Notes: generated from the sequence alone by a model not told the origin. A DNA stretch of 64,000 nt from Bimastos eiseni (GCA_959347315.1 OY365817.1:6073731-6137730), one strand, 5' to 3'. Shown: positions 27,201-42,200, numbered from the stretch's first letter. A program made the numbers and translations.

Positions 27201-30200
27201 GACACAGCCCTCTTTGTCATTGAAGACGCTGGCCCAGGTTGAAAGCGCCTCTGGTTTGAATAAATATAAACACTAGGGCATAACTGAGTAGACAATTTCC
27301 ACCGAGTACTGAATCCGAGTATTTGGGTGAACTATTTGCCGGATCTGGGTATGAACCGAAATGTGGCCAGCGACTCAGCGAGTACCATCTGTAGGCAAAG
27401 CGTAGATAACCTGCCATGTGCATAGCTATGGAGAACTATCTATAGTCAATGCAGAGTCTAAAGCAATATCCCTCATACAGCGTATCATCGCGCTCTAGAC
27501 TATAATAATATATTTATTATTTAATAACTTTATTTTCAACAAGCGCGCTGAAGGTCATATAATATAATATTTTTGTTTAATTTCAAACTGACACACCCCA
27601 GAATGATTACAAGAACAGTATGAGCGAATGATGATGAGTTATTACAGGAGTCAAATTTAACCGTCAGCAGCCACGCAGGGCGCACATTACGTTATACATC
27701 TTCATTTTTAACAAACGCCGCTGCTTAGCGAAATAAGGAAAGAAGTCAACCTTTGGGGGATACGGGTCTCGATCTCGGTACCTCAGGCGCTGCGTCCCAG
27801 TGTGTTAACCACTACTCTATGGCCCCCCCAATGGTATGCTTAATAAAATATCTTTGTAGTTCAAAATCACTTCACCTTTTTTTTCCTTTCACTTAACCTT
27901 GATGGCAATTTGATTTTAGGTGAAGTTATGGTCTGTGTTCTTGACTTCAAAAGAGATGTAGGCCTTTGGCACGGTGTACTTACGGTCAGTGATACTTTAA
28001 TTTCATAGTGTGATTTATTAGTCAATTAGAAATCAACAATATTGTATAGTTGTTAAACTGTTAACTGTTATATTGACGATACCTAAATCAGCTTTTATCA
28101 TTTCTTGCACAATTGCTAGTTTCAAGTAGTTTTGTTTTGCAGCTATCATTCTGGTCATGATTTTGATATAAAATTTTTATTCTACCTCTTGTGAATCTAT
28201 CAGAGGTGTGCTGCTGAATGTCTATTGTCAGTCTGGTGGAGACAACTATTGAATGTTGGAGAAATTAATATAATCCAGAGCAAATGCAGTTAAAATGAGT
28301 CTCTAAGCACTTTTTGAGTTATATATTCCACATTATTCTTTGTTAAATTATCTTCAAAGTGAGCAATCTAATACTTGCTGTGCAATACAAACTGTCTGAT
28401 AAGATTTGCTGAATTTATCCAAACCATATCAGGTTCCCCTTAGCAATCCTTATTTTTGACTCAGTCCAAGCGTTTTGGGGTCAAGATTCACATTATCTTT
28501 GTGATCTTATCAGGCGGCCTATCTTGGTTACTTCTGGACGTCCTCTCTGTTCTTTAGACCGTCACGACCTTCTTGTTCCTTAACTGCCACAGCTCAGCAT
28601 CGTACCTGTGCCTCCTTTGGCCCATCGCTATGGAACAGCCTTCCTGCTGTGACTTGTGCTGAAATCTTATCTGATGGTACAAATGCTCGTTTTCTGGAGA
28701 CTTTTCTTTTCTCAAGGGGTTCTTCGCACTGGGAGCGCTTCTGTTTATGTTGTACTATGAGAGTCGCTTTATAAGTTCGTAAATAGAATAGAATTATATG
28801 AAACTTACCACACACAGACATTGGCAGGCATACTTGCCAAACAAAATTATAAGAAATTAAAATGTTATGTGAGAAACAAATTACACATTTCTGTGAATAA
28901 TGTGAGTGGCAAGCATTTTTATTTTTTACATTAAATCCATGTTCATCAGATTGTAATTTAAAATTGTTGATTGCATACTTCAAAGTTTAATTGAACTTTG
29001 CATACGTAATCTTGTAAGCAAGGTTGAGCTGTACTGATATCACTTTTTGCCGATTATGCCGATACCGATTATTTCATTTGCCGATACCGATTATAATAGC
29101 CGATACCGATAACCGATTATTTCATTGTGTTTTCCAAAGATGTACTGTGACTGACTGCACGACAGCTATAAGCAGATGATGGTATGACAGTGTCTACTAT
29201 CAGTCAGGTAAACCTTATGCCCAATTGAACCAGCTATAATGGTATGGGCACATGGGGAATAGGGTCTCTATCACTCCATGCAATGTAGAATGAGCATTGT
29301 AAGCTATCATCATCACTATTTCCCCAAACATTGAACTATTATGATGGGAACGTCTCTTGTAGCAAATTCAGACATACAATCACTTTCTTCTTCTATCGAA
29401 CATGCCATGCCTTGCGAAATGCCACTTTGGCCTGAAATAGGGCATCAGTGGGGGTGGCCGGTAGGCAGCCAGCAGGGACGAATAGCTGTCCATGGTAATT
29501 ATAATTAAGCAGGTACTGTGACTCACTTTGCACAACAGCTATAGCCTTCGAACATTATTCCACGGTTTAAATACGAGCTTCAATGCTACTGGGTGGTCTG
29601 AAGTAGCCATACAATCTCTGCCTTCGGGCTGGCTGCACGCTATGGGACTGGATTGCGCAACTCGGGTTACATGCTAAACGGGTTAAAGACTGAAAATAAT
29701 ATTATAAAATAAAGAAATTTTTTGTAATTTTTAATATCGGCGCAGATTATCATTGCGGATAACCGATACTGGCGATATGCTGATAATCGGCCCGATTTAT
29801 CGGCCGGCCGATTAATCGGTACAGCTCTAAAGCAAGGAAGGTATTCCTGCCAAGTATAGGATAGAAAGTTTTAAATAATAATTCATTAATTCATTCATTT
29901 TGATGATTTATATAGCGCCTCTTCATGAGAAGCTACTCAGAGGTGCTCCCAGCCACGGCCAAAAAGAATAGACTTTAGCAGCTTACAAATCGTAGGTAGG
30001 TCATTGTTAGGGGAAAGATGGAGGCAACTGGGAGCCCATTCCAGGTGGATGGACCACCCACTGAGAAAGCTCAACACAGCATTGGCGACAAGTGGGCTCT
30101 GGACACCAGAAGTTCGTCTTTAGCAGAAGAGCACAGAGCTTCACACGCAAGGATTTCAGACACGGGATGACACAGTTCAGTCAAGTAGGATGGCGCACCA

Positions 30201-33200
30201 CCAAACTAGTGTTGCAATGCGGAAAGTAGTGCGCTGTTGAACCGGTAGCCAGTGAAGGACATCGCGCATATATGTGTCCTGTCACAACGAAACCAGTCAC
30301 AAGTACAAAATATTTTTTTCTCTGTTAATTGCACCATCTTGTAGATGCAAGATTTACCTTTCCAAAACCGTTTACCGCTTGTTTATGTCTCACATACAGA
30401 CAAAGTTATAGAACTTCAAGAACGATGGATTACGTAAATCGTTATTTGAGAAAACTGCGTACAAAGTTTGGTCAAATTATTTTTATAATCTCCTTAGCAA
30501 CGAATATTGTTTTTAAACCGATTTAAGTGACATTTGGCACAATTGTAGTTGCTGCGATTGAAAATGCACTGTCCAAATATGGTGTAGATATCTCAACTAA
30601 GAAAAAAGTTATTGAAGTTATTCCAGTTTACCAACGAGAAATTATTGACACTAAAATGTCAATTTAATTAGAAAAGTCTTCGATTCTAAGAGAGGCTAAA
30701 CTGCTATTTTCTGCTGAGGAATTAAATATTGCAATACAACAATAGATAAAATTAACATTCAAATAATCAGAAAACTAAAATAAAATGACAGTTTATTCCT
30801 GTCACACTACGTTTTTGGCGTCAACTGGCAAAGTCATGGGTCTTCTTCCACCACCTCCTAGAGTTTAAGATGTTCCAGGAACAGATGATCCTGAATCACC
30901 ACAGGATGATGTGCTTCCTTTGTGTTCTGGGTCTCCTGTGGAAACATGATCTAACCCTTCAGTCGACCCTCTGCAAGTGTTAAAAGGTCTTCTGCATCAT
31001 GTCGTCAAGTTTGGCGTGAAGGCGATCGGTGGCTCTGGATCGTCAACGGATGTAGTAGCTTCATTTTAATGACACTGTTTGATAAAAAAAGATTAGTGCT
31101 GTCGCCCTCCTCCTTTATCCAGGCTTGGGACTGGCACTGCCAGAGTACAAGCAGTGGCGGAGTTAAAAAGGAATTGATATATTTTTGTCCAGTCTTCTTT
31201 TTGGCTCTGTTTTGTCCAAGGCGTCTTTTTCGAGTTCATGTGTAGCAACAGGCATTCACATTCGTCCATGGATCTACAACAAAAAGACAAATCTTATGGT
31301 ATACAGTCTAATACTTACAGACGTTTAAGAGCAAAATTTTTTCTAGGAATTAAATATAACAATCCGACAAAAATTAATGAAAAAATGTTAGATCTAAATT
31401 ATAGAGGAAATAGAAAACATCCGCCCTTTAAGCTAGCCGGAAAGGCAGTCATTGGTGTGAAGCATTAGCAACTTCATATCTTAGCCTTGGCATATCAGAG
31501 CGGGGGACAAATCTTCTCCCTCACCGTCTCATCTTCCCAGCGACAGTGTACAATCAGTGAAATCGTCATAACTTGATTGGTAATGAGGTGCAGGCAGAGC
31601 AGAATTCTTGATGTAAATCTCTGCCCTAGAGGAGATTTGAATACTTAACCCTCAATTGACAACCGAGCACACAAACCAAAACACAAGCGAGCTCACCCAC
31701 ATAATAATAATGAAACAATATTTAGAATATATATAAAAAGTGAATTAGCAGGTCACTCCAGCCGGACAACTGGTTTTACATTTTGGCCAGAACGAGTAAC
31801 CCGCCCGCGATTTTCAAGTAACACCACATCCACGACTCCTCCCTTCCGTCTGCCCTTTGCCCATGCTTCTAGTGTCAACCAGCGAAGACAGGGGTCTTCT
31901 GCCACCACGTCCGCAAGTTTTACAAGTTTCACTGACCGGTGGATCTGGTTCAATAGAAGAGGAAGTGCGGTGTCTTTGTCAAGAATTCTCAATGGAAACT
32001 GCTTTCTCCAAAGGTTCTTTGTCCTCAAGTCCAGCTGGAGAAGGCTGCAGTACTTCAGGCAATGGACACATCACATTCTTCCACGGATCTGGACCCTCCA
32101 TGCACAGTACCAAAGCATGAAACGATTCTTGTTTTGGCCTGAACAGTTATCACAATGAAGCGCTTGACATCAGTCTCACCAAATCCATAATGCTGAAAGA
32201 AATAATGCAAATAGGACTCAACAGCATTCGAACCCTGACTGATGAGATGGGCTTCATCAATCAGAAAGTTCACTTGTCGAGGAACCCCTTCACAACAGAC
32301 AGTAAATATGCCTAAATGCGTGGAACAAGGAAGTATATTGGTCCTGGCTGTAAAGGATCATCGTCAAATGTACTTGCTGTGCATAGTCAAAACTATAGTG
32401 CATGGACATGCTGCTTTTACATGGAGCACTTGCTTGCAAATGAGAGAGACCAAATTCCTGGCATGTTGATTTTGCCTCGTCAACCATGGATTTGTAGAGT
32501 GATCGTTCAATCTGGACATCATTCAAATGCTGTTCTTGTTGAAGAAGCCGGTCACCTGTGAAAAATATGTATTATAATTAATTTAAAAACTAATAATTTA
32601 TCGAGAGAACATCATTGGTCTTATATTTATACCATTGAATCTGTAAAGATTGAGATTTTCATTTCAACGAGGGGCAGCAGTGAACTAATCGAAACCTACA
32701 AGATTATAATTTAAAAGAAGGCAGTGCAGCTACAGGATTTTTTAATTAGCAACAAACAAGGCAACTCTGGACATCATATAAAATTAATGTTTAAGACACC
32801 CCAAGGAACAATAGGGCAGAAATTCTTCAGTTCAACAGTTGTGGAATGATTTGGATGATAGACACTATCTCAGTTTTGAAGAGGAAGATAGGAGAGATAG
32901 ACACAGGTTAACTTGCAGTGCTTCTAACGTCTGAGCCATTTAAACCCATGTTATGTCATACGATACAATACAACTGCAGTGCAATTGAACATGATGGGCT
33001 TGCTCAAAGTCAGTAAGCAGTAACTTCCTTGGACAAGGATTGAAACCATGTTACAGGTCAAAAGCTCTAGTCAACCAATCACCACTTAGTTAAGTGCAAA
33101 TTGTAATCTCATATGCAAACAAAGCTTGGTGCTCCTAATAACAACAAAACACTACTTCAGCATTTCAAATTTCCCAAACAACTTACTTTCTTGCTTTTCT

Positions 33201-36200
33201 CTATAAAATCATAGAAAACTATGCAGTTCAAATCAAACCTTTTTCATGATCCTCGATATTGGCACTACGGTAGATCAACGTGTTGTTGTTTTGGCAAGTC
33301 CAACACAAATCAGTCATTGGCTTGCACGTCGTGATGAATGGAACGAGTTGAAGCCAGTACTGTTTGAAGGTCGAAAATCCAGCGACTCGTTTTCCATGTT
33401 GTTGCATGCATGTTTTGTAAAGGCCGTACACTTTGGTCTTGGTGTGGCTCGATGGCAGCAACTTAATATCATCCCGCTTAAATCCAGGAACCCTTCCAGG
33501 AAGCATCGTCGCATGCTCGCTGGCATAATTTGTCAGGAAGCGAGTGATATCTTCAATTTCGCTAAACTGAAAGCAGTGGGTGTTGTTCTTACGTCCACCA
33601 CTTTGTTTTTATTTTGGTGTTAAACCTTCTGTTTTATACCACTTGAGAATCCCCGTCAGTCTGTCCTGGCTAATCCCGTGGATGAACTTAAAGATTATAC
33701 GGCAGATCTGATGGCTTTCCAAATAATATAATGTTCGCTGATGTTGACGCACCGCTTGGCTGGATTTCCTGCTGCGACAAGTCTCATCGGACATGTTTAT
33801 TGTGCAAGAAATTTTGCTGAGTAGCACCAACATATGATCCCGTGGGACAAGTGCAGCCATTTCCATTCTACACCTGACCATGTCCTCCGGAGCCTACTGG
33901 CTACTGCATGGGAGTCCATTATTAAGTTTACATTGACATCTACAAATAAACAACCCGTATAAAAATATTTTTTTCTATTTATCAAATTCATTTCAGTTTG
34001 CTGTTATAAAAGCCATGCAACAAAAAAGCAAAGCCAATGCTAAAAGCCCTGTATTAAAAAAAAAACAGCAATTTACAAGATTTATCAACTGCAATTATTG
34101 ATTATCGAGAAGAATCCTGATAAAAAATAAATTGCAATTGAAATACTAATTATTAATTCCTATCATTAACTTAATCAATTAATGATAAACTTGTACATTG
34201 CACAATAAGGATTGTAAAAGATGAAGTAGTGCAAGAGAGGAAATGACACAACTTTTGCATTTATACCTGAATACTTAAAGACAAGCTCAATAATACAGGT
34301 TGTAAACCTAACCGTTATGCCTAAGGTCTTATAAAAACAAGCACAGTGAGAAGAGGGTCTAAACCTAGTAGTTGTGCCTGAATATTTATAAAGACACGCT
34401 CAGAACTAGCCTGTTCAAAACTAGAACAGGCTAATCTTACAGTTATGCCTGAAACTTATAATAATAATTAGCTCAATTAGAGCTAGCTCAATTAGCTCAA
34501 TAATTAGCTCAATTAGAAACTGTTTAAACAGTGATTTTCATATAGGAGTCGCAGTGCGTCAGAAACAGTACGTGAATGTCTATAAACAAGGATACTCTGG
34601 TGCAAGGTATTTTAAAATAATCGGGGCTTACCTGAATTCAGCCGCTTTCTGATATTCGATGGCATTGTCATCAGTTACGAATTCGCTAGATTTTTTAGCG
34701 TGCGTCATGACATCTTCGAAATCCAAAACATTCATTTCATTTTCTTCTTGGTCATCTGAATCGTTGCTGGAGCAGACGGCCTCAGATTCTGTCCGAAAAT
34801 CATCATCACTGAAAACCTTGCTTTCATCGCGATCGTCATTGCGATCGATGGTCAAATACTCTTGCAACAATTCTTGCACTTTTGCTCGATCCGACCCTTT
34901 AGCATTAATCAAATTCGTAATAGTCTCTTCCATTTTCGAGAATTAAGTATGTCAAAATCAACAAACTAGAATGCATTCCATTTGTGCGTGACATTTAAAG
35001 AGACCGGGTCATACCGAGTGCGCATGCGCATAGCTGACCTTAAAGCCATCAGCCAACCGCAGTTCAAGATTGTATCACGTGATCAAATCACGTGCTTTGG
35101 TTGCTAACCATGTATCGGTTATTGTTTACATAAGTCGACCTCTTTCTGGGCAATCTGTGTGCGTAATAAAATAGGATAAGATCATATGTTATTAATAGAA
35201 CAGGAAAAGGAGATATTCTGCTTCAAAACGAGACCATGAAGGTGGGAAATCTCGAACGATAGCCTAATTAAATATGACAACAAAGATAGCGAAATCTGAA
35301 CCGAAATTATGATATTCCGTCTCGTAACATTATAGGGCTTTTGGTAAAAATCTTTTTTGAAGCATTTATGAAAGTCCAAACAAAAGTTTTATATATTATT
35401 TGTATTAAATATATATTTTTGTAATCGTTTCTGCATTAATGTCAATTACGACCGGTTTGAGGTTTCATGTCAATTTTTAAGATTGATTGTATCCAGTGAC
35501 AAGCAACTGATTTGGTAAAATTTTTCCACATATTTCTGGTCCTGCTTTTAGTTGGTCTGATTCTTCCATACACCTTCCAGAAGATAGAAGATGGAAGATA
35601 GACCTGTACGGATTAATCGGCCGGCCGATTAATCGGGCCGATTATAGAGATATCGGCGGTATCAGATATCAGCAAAATAATCGGCACCGATATTAAAAAT
35701 TATTTTGTATTTTATAGTATTATTTTCAGTCTATAAAAGCATAATGATGACAGCAACATCATTGGGTCTTTGAAGGACAGCATTCCGTTCCGTTCCCACA
35801 CGGTGTTAACTCAGGCTTCGTCGAGCTTGGCTACTTAAGACCACCCAGTAGGCGTGGGAAAGTGTCAACATAGGTGTTGTGCAGTGTGAGTTGTAGGCCT
35901 AGTAGTTACTCTGGTACCCTGGGCACACCCGGCACAGGTCATCTCTGCTGACCCAATCTTGCTGCTGGCAGGTATTTTAGGTCAAAGTGGCATGTCATAT
36001 AAGTGGGGAGGGAATGGCATCATTGGCATGTTTGATAGAAGAAACCTCAAGAAGGCATCCGGTTACATAGATATCTCTTTTCTCTTCTCATTCATGCAAG
36101 GTTGACGGCAGTCTGCCTAATCTCCCTTCCTAGGATTAGTCCCAAACTACATGTATACATCTCCTACGGAGCAAGTGTTTTGCTCCTATCACAACAATAG

Positions 36201-39200
36201 GCAGTAGCAGTAGGTCTATCTTTTGGAACCGGACGGATATCTTGGGAAAACACAATGAAATAATCAGTGAAATAATGGCAAAATAGTCGGCAAAATAATC
36301 GGGTATCGGCAAATGAATAATCTGCTATAATCGGTATCGGCGAAAGCTTCTATCATGTGTGAGTCAGCATTATTCCCATTCCTTATTAGAGACAGAGAGG
36401 ATGGAGGGAAGTTTTGGGTGGAGGGATGGAAGGTGGGTAGGGAAGAAATGTGGGAAGGGTGAGGGGAGTAGAGACACTCTTTCTGAACCTTGATTTTCTT
36501 CTAAGATTTTATGCTATGGGATCTATAGGCATTTTGCATTCATTTCAGTGTTTAACTCTGCAGTAACTAAGACCTTGACATGACCGTGGCTAATATAGGC
36601 TTCAGAACCTTTTCACCCACTAAAGGGACCTGTTGTGGGCACATGTACACCGTGTCTCAAATAAACTGCAAAATTATTTCTGTCAGAACTTCGTCATATT
36701 TCCACTGATTTTAATAAATGTTGGTAAATAGATGGCAAAATGGCTGAAACTTTATGCTATATATAAATTTTCCACCTTACCTAACTCATATCACTGCACT
36801 ACCTTGTTAAACACAGATGTACTAATTTTTTTATAATGCTTAAATTTTATTACTTGCAATGCCTATGCTGAACTCCATTTCATCGAGCCGGGTGTCAAAG
36901 TGAATGGGGCATACGCTCGCGACAACCTTCTTGCCCAGAAGCTACGGCCGGATTGATATACGTCGGATATCCCAGGGCAAGTTTTTTGTCTTTCAACAGG
37001 ATGGCGTCCCTCCAGCACTGTGGCAGCCATATAGGCCTAATCAGTTATCGGCCTTGCGATGAAATCGCATGTCGTGGGTTTCACTCTCGCCAACTCATTC
37101 TAGATGACGAGAGTGCCGCCGGTTCTTTCCTCAATCACCAAGATCAGCAACACGACACACTGGATGGTTTTAATATGTGTATTTAATTATATATATACAC
37201 ACCACTCATCCTATCTACACTTACTGGAGTTATTAGTGTCCTTTAGAAATGTTTCCCTGGTTTACGTTGGAGACGGGATTCCCAACTACGTTGATTATCC
37301 TTATCGTCGGAATGACCTAGCGTCTCCCCAGTTTGCAAACAAGTCCCTGTTCCTTCCCATGCTACACTATAAGAACCCTTCTAGAGGCGATTTCCTTCAC
37401 CCTCCCAAATGCAAAACTCGTATCTCTATTGGACGACAAATCACCTGCTGAAACTATTCCTAAACCGGGTTGGTCGGATCTTGATGTCCCTAGCATAACG
37501 TCAATCACTAGGGGCGTACAGTTAATGTTTGACTAGCGGCTGTCATGGCTGGGCCTTGCCAGTGTCATTGACAGGCAACAGGTCCCAAGGATCGAATTTC
37601 ATTATTATCGTTATTCCGCCTAGTGGGTTGCGCCATTTGTATCAGAATCGTCCCCTATTCATGATCCGTGTCAACCAGCCGGTCCAGACCAAATCTTCAA
37701 CTGATTCATGAATTTCTTGTCTGTGGGTCGTAGAGATGGAAGGGGCAGTCGGCTCTGACATCTGCCTCGCGGTGTCGGGTTTCGTTGTTTGACACTCCGA
37801 TGATCTTTGCATAATTCTCGCTGTCTGTATTGAGGCCGTCTGCTTCAGGCGAAGCCCATTGGTGTCTCTCCTCTTAGTTTTCAGGTAGACATGTTCATCC
37901 GTAGTCCTCTTACTCCTCTGTCAGTCGATGATTTTTATATAGCGCCATCGTCCAGAAAGTGTTATGAAAGGATCATAGGCCTCGGTTGCTTGACTTTCTG
38001 TGACACTTACCAGTTCAATGTAGTAATCACTCTCCTCTTCAAAATAACGATTGTCTAATAAATCAATTTCTTTCAGAACCTCAGAAACTGCGTATCTTTT
38101 TCTCGACGCCATAAATAGCATGTGATCAGAACAGTGACATATACAGTGATGTAAGACAGGGCATATATTATTTGCAACATGCACTAAAAAAATGCATGAT
38201 TACACACCAGATAACATCACACACCATCATAGTCACCGAGTCTATTGCCTGGACGCTGATTAGGCTATTATATAGATATCTAATGGATGTATAAATTTAG
38301 ATGCATATATACGACCTGCACGCACAGGAACGCTAAAATAAATACGTATATATATGACCTAAGCGTTCAAAGTGTTAACCCAGTCGAATATGGCATATGG
38401 AGTGTGCTGCAGGTGAAGGTTTATCGCTCCAGAATAGCCAACGTCGACGAATTCAAAATGCGTCTAGTTGACGAGTGGGCGCGCTTTGACCAGTCGATCG
38501 TTGACCCTGCTATCAGCCAGTGGCGTCGCTGTGTTAGCGCTTGTGTCAATGTGAGCAGGGCACATTTCGAGCACCAATTCTAACACTTTTGAGCAGATCT
38601 GTCATAACAATTAAAAACTCTGCTAAGTGACCATATTTTACTTTACTTTAGGCGTTATATATAAAATTGGTACATCTGTGTTTAACAAGGTAGTGCAGTG
38701 ATATGAGTCAGTTAAGGTGGAAAATTTATATATAGCATAAAATTTCAGCCATTTTGCCATCTACCTACCAATTTTTTTTAAATTTGTGGAAATTTGACAA
38801 AGTTTTGACAGAAACAATTTTGCACAGTTTATTTTGAGACACGGTGTAAATGCATTTTATTATATATTTGACAGAGTGTGTTCAATGGCATGCACGTTAT
38901 CTTCGTTCCTTATTCAATTATGAAAGTGGATCCAGCCTCTTGGATGAAAATGGTGACACGCTTCAAAGGTTACTCCAATCTCTACATTGTCTGTTCATTT
39001 ATGTTTTACTACTTTGTTCAGTTTTTCATACTTGAGTCATCATGCCTCAAAGCATCTGCCTCTATATCTTTGTTGTTTGTTTGGTTATATATTTGTTGAA
39101 CATTGATGTTGGCTCTGGACACTTCATAATGCACCTTTTAGGTACCAAAAAGATGCCATGCCTGTGCTGTCCAAAAAAGAGTGTTAAGAAGAAAAATTAA

Positions 39201-42200
39201 TTAGTAAGCCAGCAGTTCTCAGATAACTAAAAGAGTCGCCACTGGGAGCTCCCCCCATAGACTTGCAAATGCCATATGCCAGAAGTGTTGCCAATTAAAT
39301 ATGAACTAGACCAGGCTGCATTTTTAAAGTCATCAATGGTTTTGTAACAGACACTGTTATTAAACCATTTATCTGAGGTAGTCTCAGAATATACTTACTT
39401 ACACCTACTTACTTACTCTCATGCTACTGCTATCCCATGTTGTTCTTTATCACATATTATTATTATTGATTAAATTTGTAATGTGTGCATGGTCACATCG
39501 AAAAGTGAATCTGATGTGAAGGTAGTCATGCTTCAGTTTGCCTTCAGGAAGAAGATGCAGGTTAGTAATCCAAGTGCTTAAAGTCCAAGGAGAAATAGTG
39601 AGATTTGAGTCGATTTCTGAAGTATGGAAGTGAATTTGAGCTACAAAGTTAGAGTGGCAGTCCATTCTGATCATTGAGAGCAGTCATGGAATGCGCAGCT
39701 ATTCTGCACCGTGAGCCATACTTTATCATCACAAGCAACAAGAAGGGATATAAGGAGTTAGTAGTAGAGAGCACTCCTACAAGGGTAGGAGTGCTATATT
39801 AGGTTCCCATTGATTGATTGATTGATTGATTGACCGATCGATTGATTGATTGATTTATTGATTGATTGACTAGTGATTGGTGTGCTGGTCATGATGACTT
39901 TGTAGGTCAAACAGGCAATTTCAGTTTTATCTTAATTCAACAGAAATGCAGCTGATTGAGTAAGACTGAGGAGCAAGTTCATAGTGAGACATGTAGCACT
40001 ACATGAGCTAAGAAGTTTTGGATGCATTGCAGCCTGTTGAGGTCTGAGATACACACAAGACCAAATTGACTTTACCCATTTACCGTGAACCCTGCGTTAA
40101 CTTGTCGCGGTAAATCCTCGAGTTAACTCGTCCAAGCGTTGTGCATCTATTAACTCACCGCTTATCTAGTATAAATTCGTCCTAATCATAATATACAAAT
40201 ATTATGGTTTTAGGATTGTGATGAAGGCTTTCCATATTATTAATCACATCATTTTCTAGGCATATAGACTCAAAATAATACATTTAGAAACAAATTCGAT
40301 CTAGAAGTAGCTGGGCATTGCGTGGTCTTTGGGTCACAACTGTGGTTTATGTGGCAACGAAATACCTCATTTTTAATTGAAAGTGACGATAGTATATCCG
40401 GTTTAGACAGTGATAATGACAGAAAATCAAATCAATTTTACAAATTGCGTCGTTTTCTGGGTTGGCCAACTAAATATAATATATTACCAAAGATCCCAGT
40501 CGAACACACAGATCTTTGGCCTGGTGGTAGCATTGTTCCAAGCATCAAGTTTGACGACAAAGTTGATGACAGTTGATGTCGGACCAGACCGCTAGTGGAC
40601 GAAGAAGTGTCCAGACTTTGCGATGAGGAAGCATGGTGTCAAGGAGATTCGTAATGGTTGAAGTGTAGAGATCAAATAACTGCGACTGTGAGCGTGTCGA
40701 GAGTTGAATTCGGTGAAGATTGTTACATAGTGTTATGTAGGGCAGCACTGAGGACCTAAGAATCAAATGACTTCCATCCCCGCATCATGTGATTGGAGTG
40801 AATCGGTTGGATATGAATGGAAGGATTTCATCCACGCAGTGATGTAACTGGCTTCTGTTTGCGCATGTCATCCAGCCAGCTTGTGATTCGCAATTATTTG
40901 TTGGCTTTGATGATGATGTAATGTACGTCTAAGAGGCATTTTCTTCGCAAGTTACCTAAGCCATATGACTAACCTTGACCGATCGTCATGGATTGCTATT
41001 CAATCTACCGACCAACACATGGCGAATGCCTTTGCTACGTTCTCCTTGTTCATCAACGAATATCCGGATGCACATCATCTTCCAACAGTGAGGGACTACT
41101 CGTTGACACCATCCCGTGTCTGCGATCCACATTGACAGTTGTTGCTCTACTCATCGATGCAACTTGGCCAAGAGACTCTGAACATCCATGCCATCTGTCA
41201 GCTGTTGACAGGAATCTGTTGGTTGGTTCAACGCTTGTCTGTGTAGACCCACCACTAATTAGAGCTGTACCGATTAATCGGCCGGCCGATTAATCGGGCC
41301 GATTATAGAGGTATCGGCAATATCGAATATGGGCATGATAATCGGCGCCGATATTAAAAATTATTTGTTTAATTTTATAATATTATTATTCATTCTTTAA
41401 AAGCAAAATGACGACAGCAACATCACTGGGTCTGTGAAGGACGGCTTTTCGTTTCGTTCCCATATCGTGTTGTCGAGCCAATGGCTTCTTCAGACCAGTG
41501 GTGAGACCACCCACTGTGCCAGTATAGACCGTGGGAATGTGTCAACATAGGTCTTGTTCAGAGTGAGACATAGTGCCTGCTTATGGGCCAAGGAATGGCT
41601 GGCCAATTCAACAGAGAAACCGATGAATGTACATCATGGAGGCATGCCTAATGAACACATGCTAGCTGCCAATCGCCTGAGAGGCTGAGACTAGATGGGT
41701 GGCTGTGAATAGGCCAGCCGTTCCTTGGCCGTTAATTACCCTGGGCAGAGTTCGACGGCGGGCAGTGTGTCTAATCTGTATTGCCTGCCTAGGATTAGTC
41801 ACCAACTAGATGCATGCGTCTCCTACGGGGAAGTGTTTGCTTGTATCACAACAATAGGCAGTAGCAGTAGGTCTATCTTTTGGAACCGGACATCTTGGGA
41901 AACAGAATGAAATAATCGGCTAAATAATCGGGTATCGGCAAGTGAAAATAATCGGCAATAATCATGGCCGCATGCATTAATATTGATCTACTCATAGTAA
42001 AATATATATTTAATGGAGAAATCCGCCAAATTTAGAAGAGTAGTAATCCATTACAGTTTGTCTGTGACCTTAGAAGAGTTGTCCTCCATTACAGTTTGTT
42101 TATGACCTTAGAAGAGTACCATATATACTTGACTATAAGTCGAGAAATTTAAGACTATTTCAGGATGGTGAAATAGGCCTTTCGACTTATTCTCAAGAGA

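Noticed and set aside
27757..27829. Functional tRNA gene on the minus strand
   Set aside because: A- and B-box-like motifs are present, but the arms do not form a convincing cloverleaf and the context looks like a SINE.
34659..34946. Plus-strand Ser-rich frame
   Set aside because: It is the antisense shadow of exon 1 of the minus-strand pseudogene, which has a donor site and in-phase partners.
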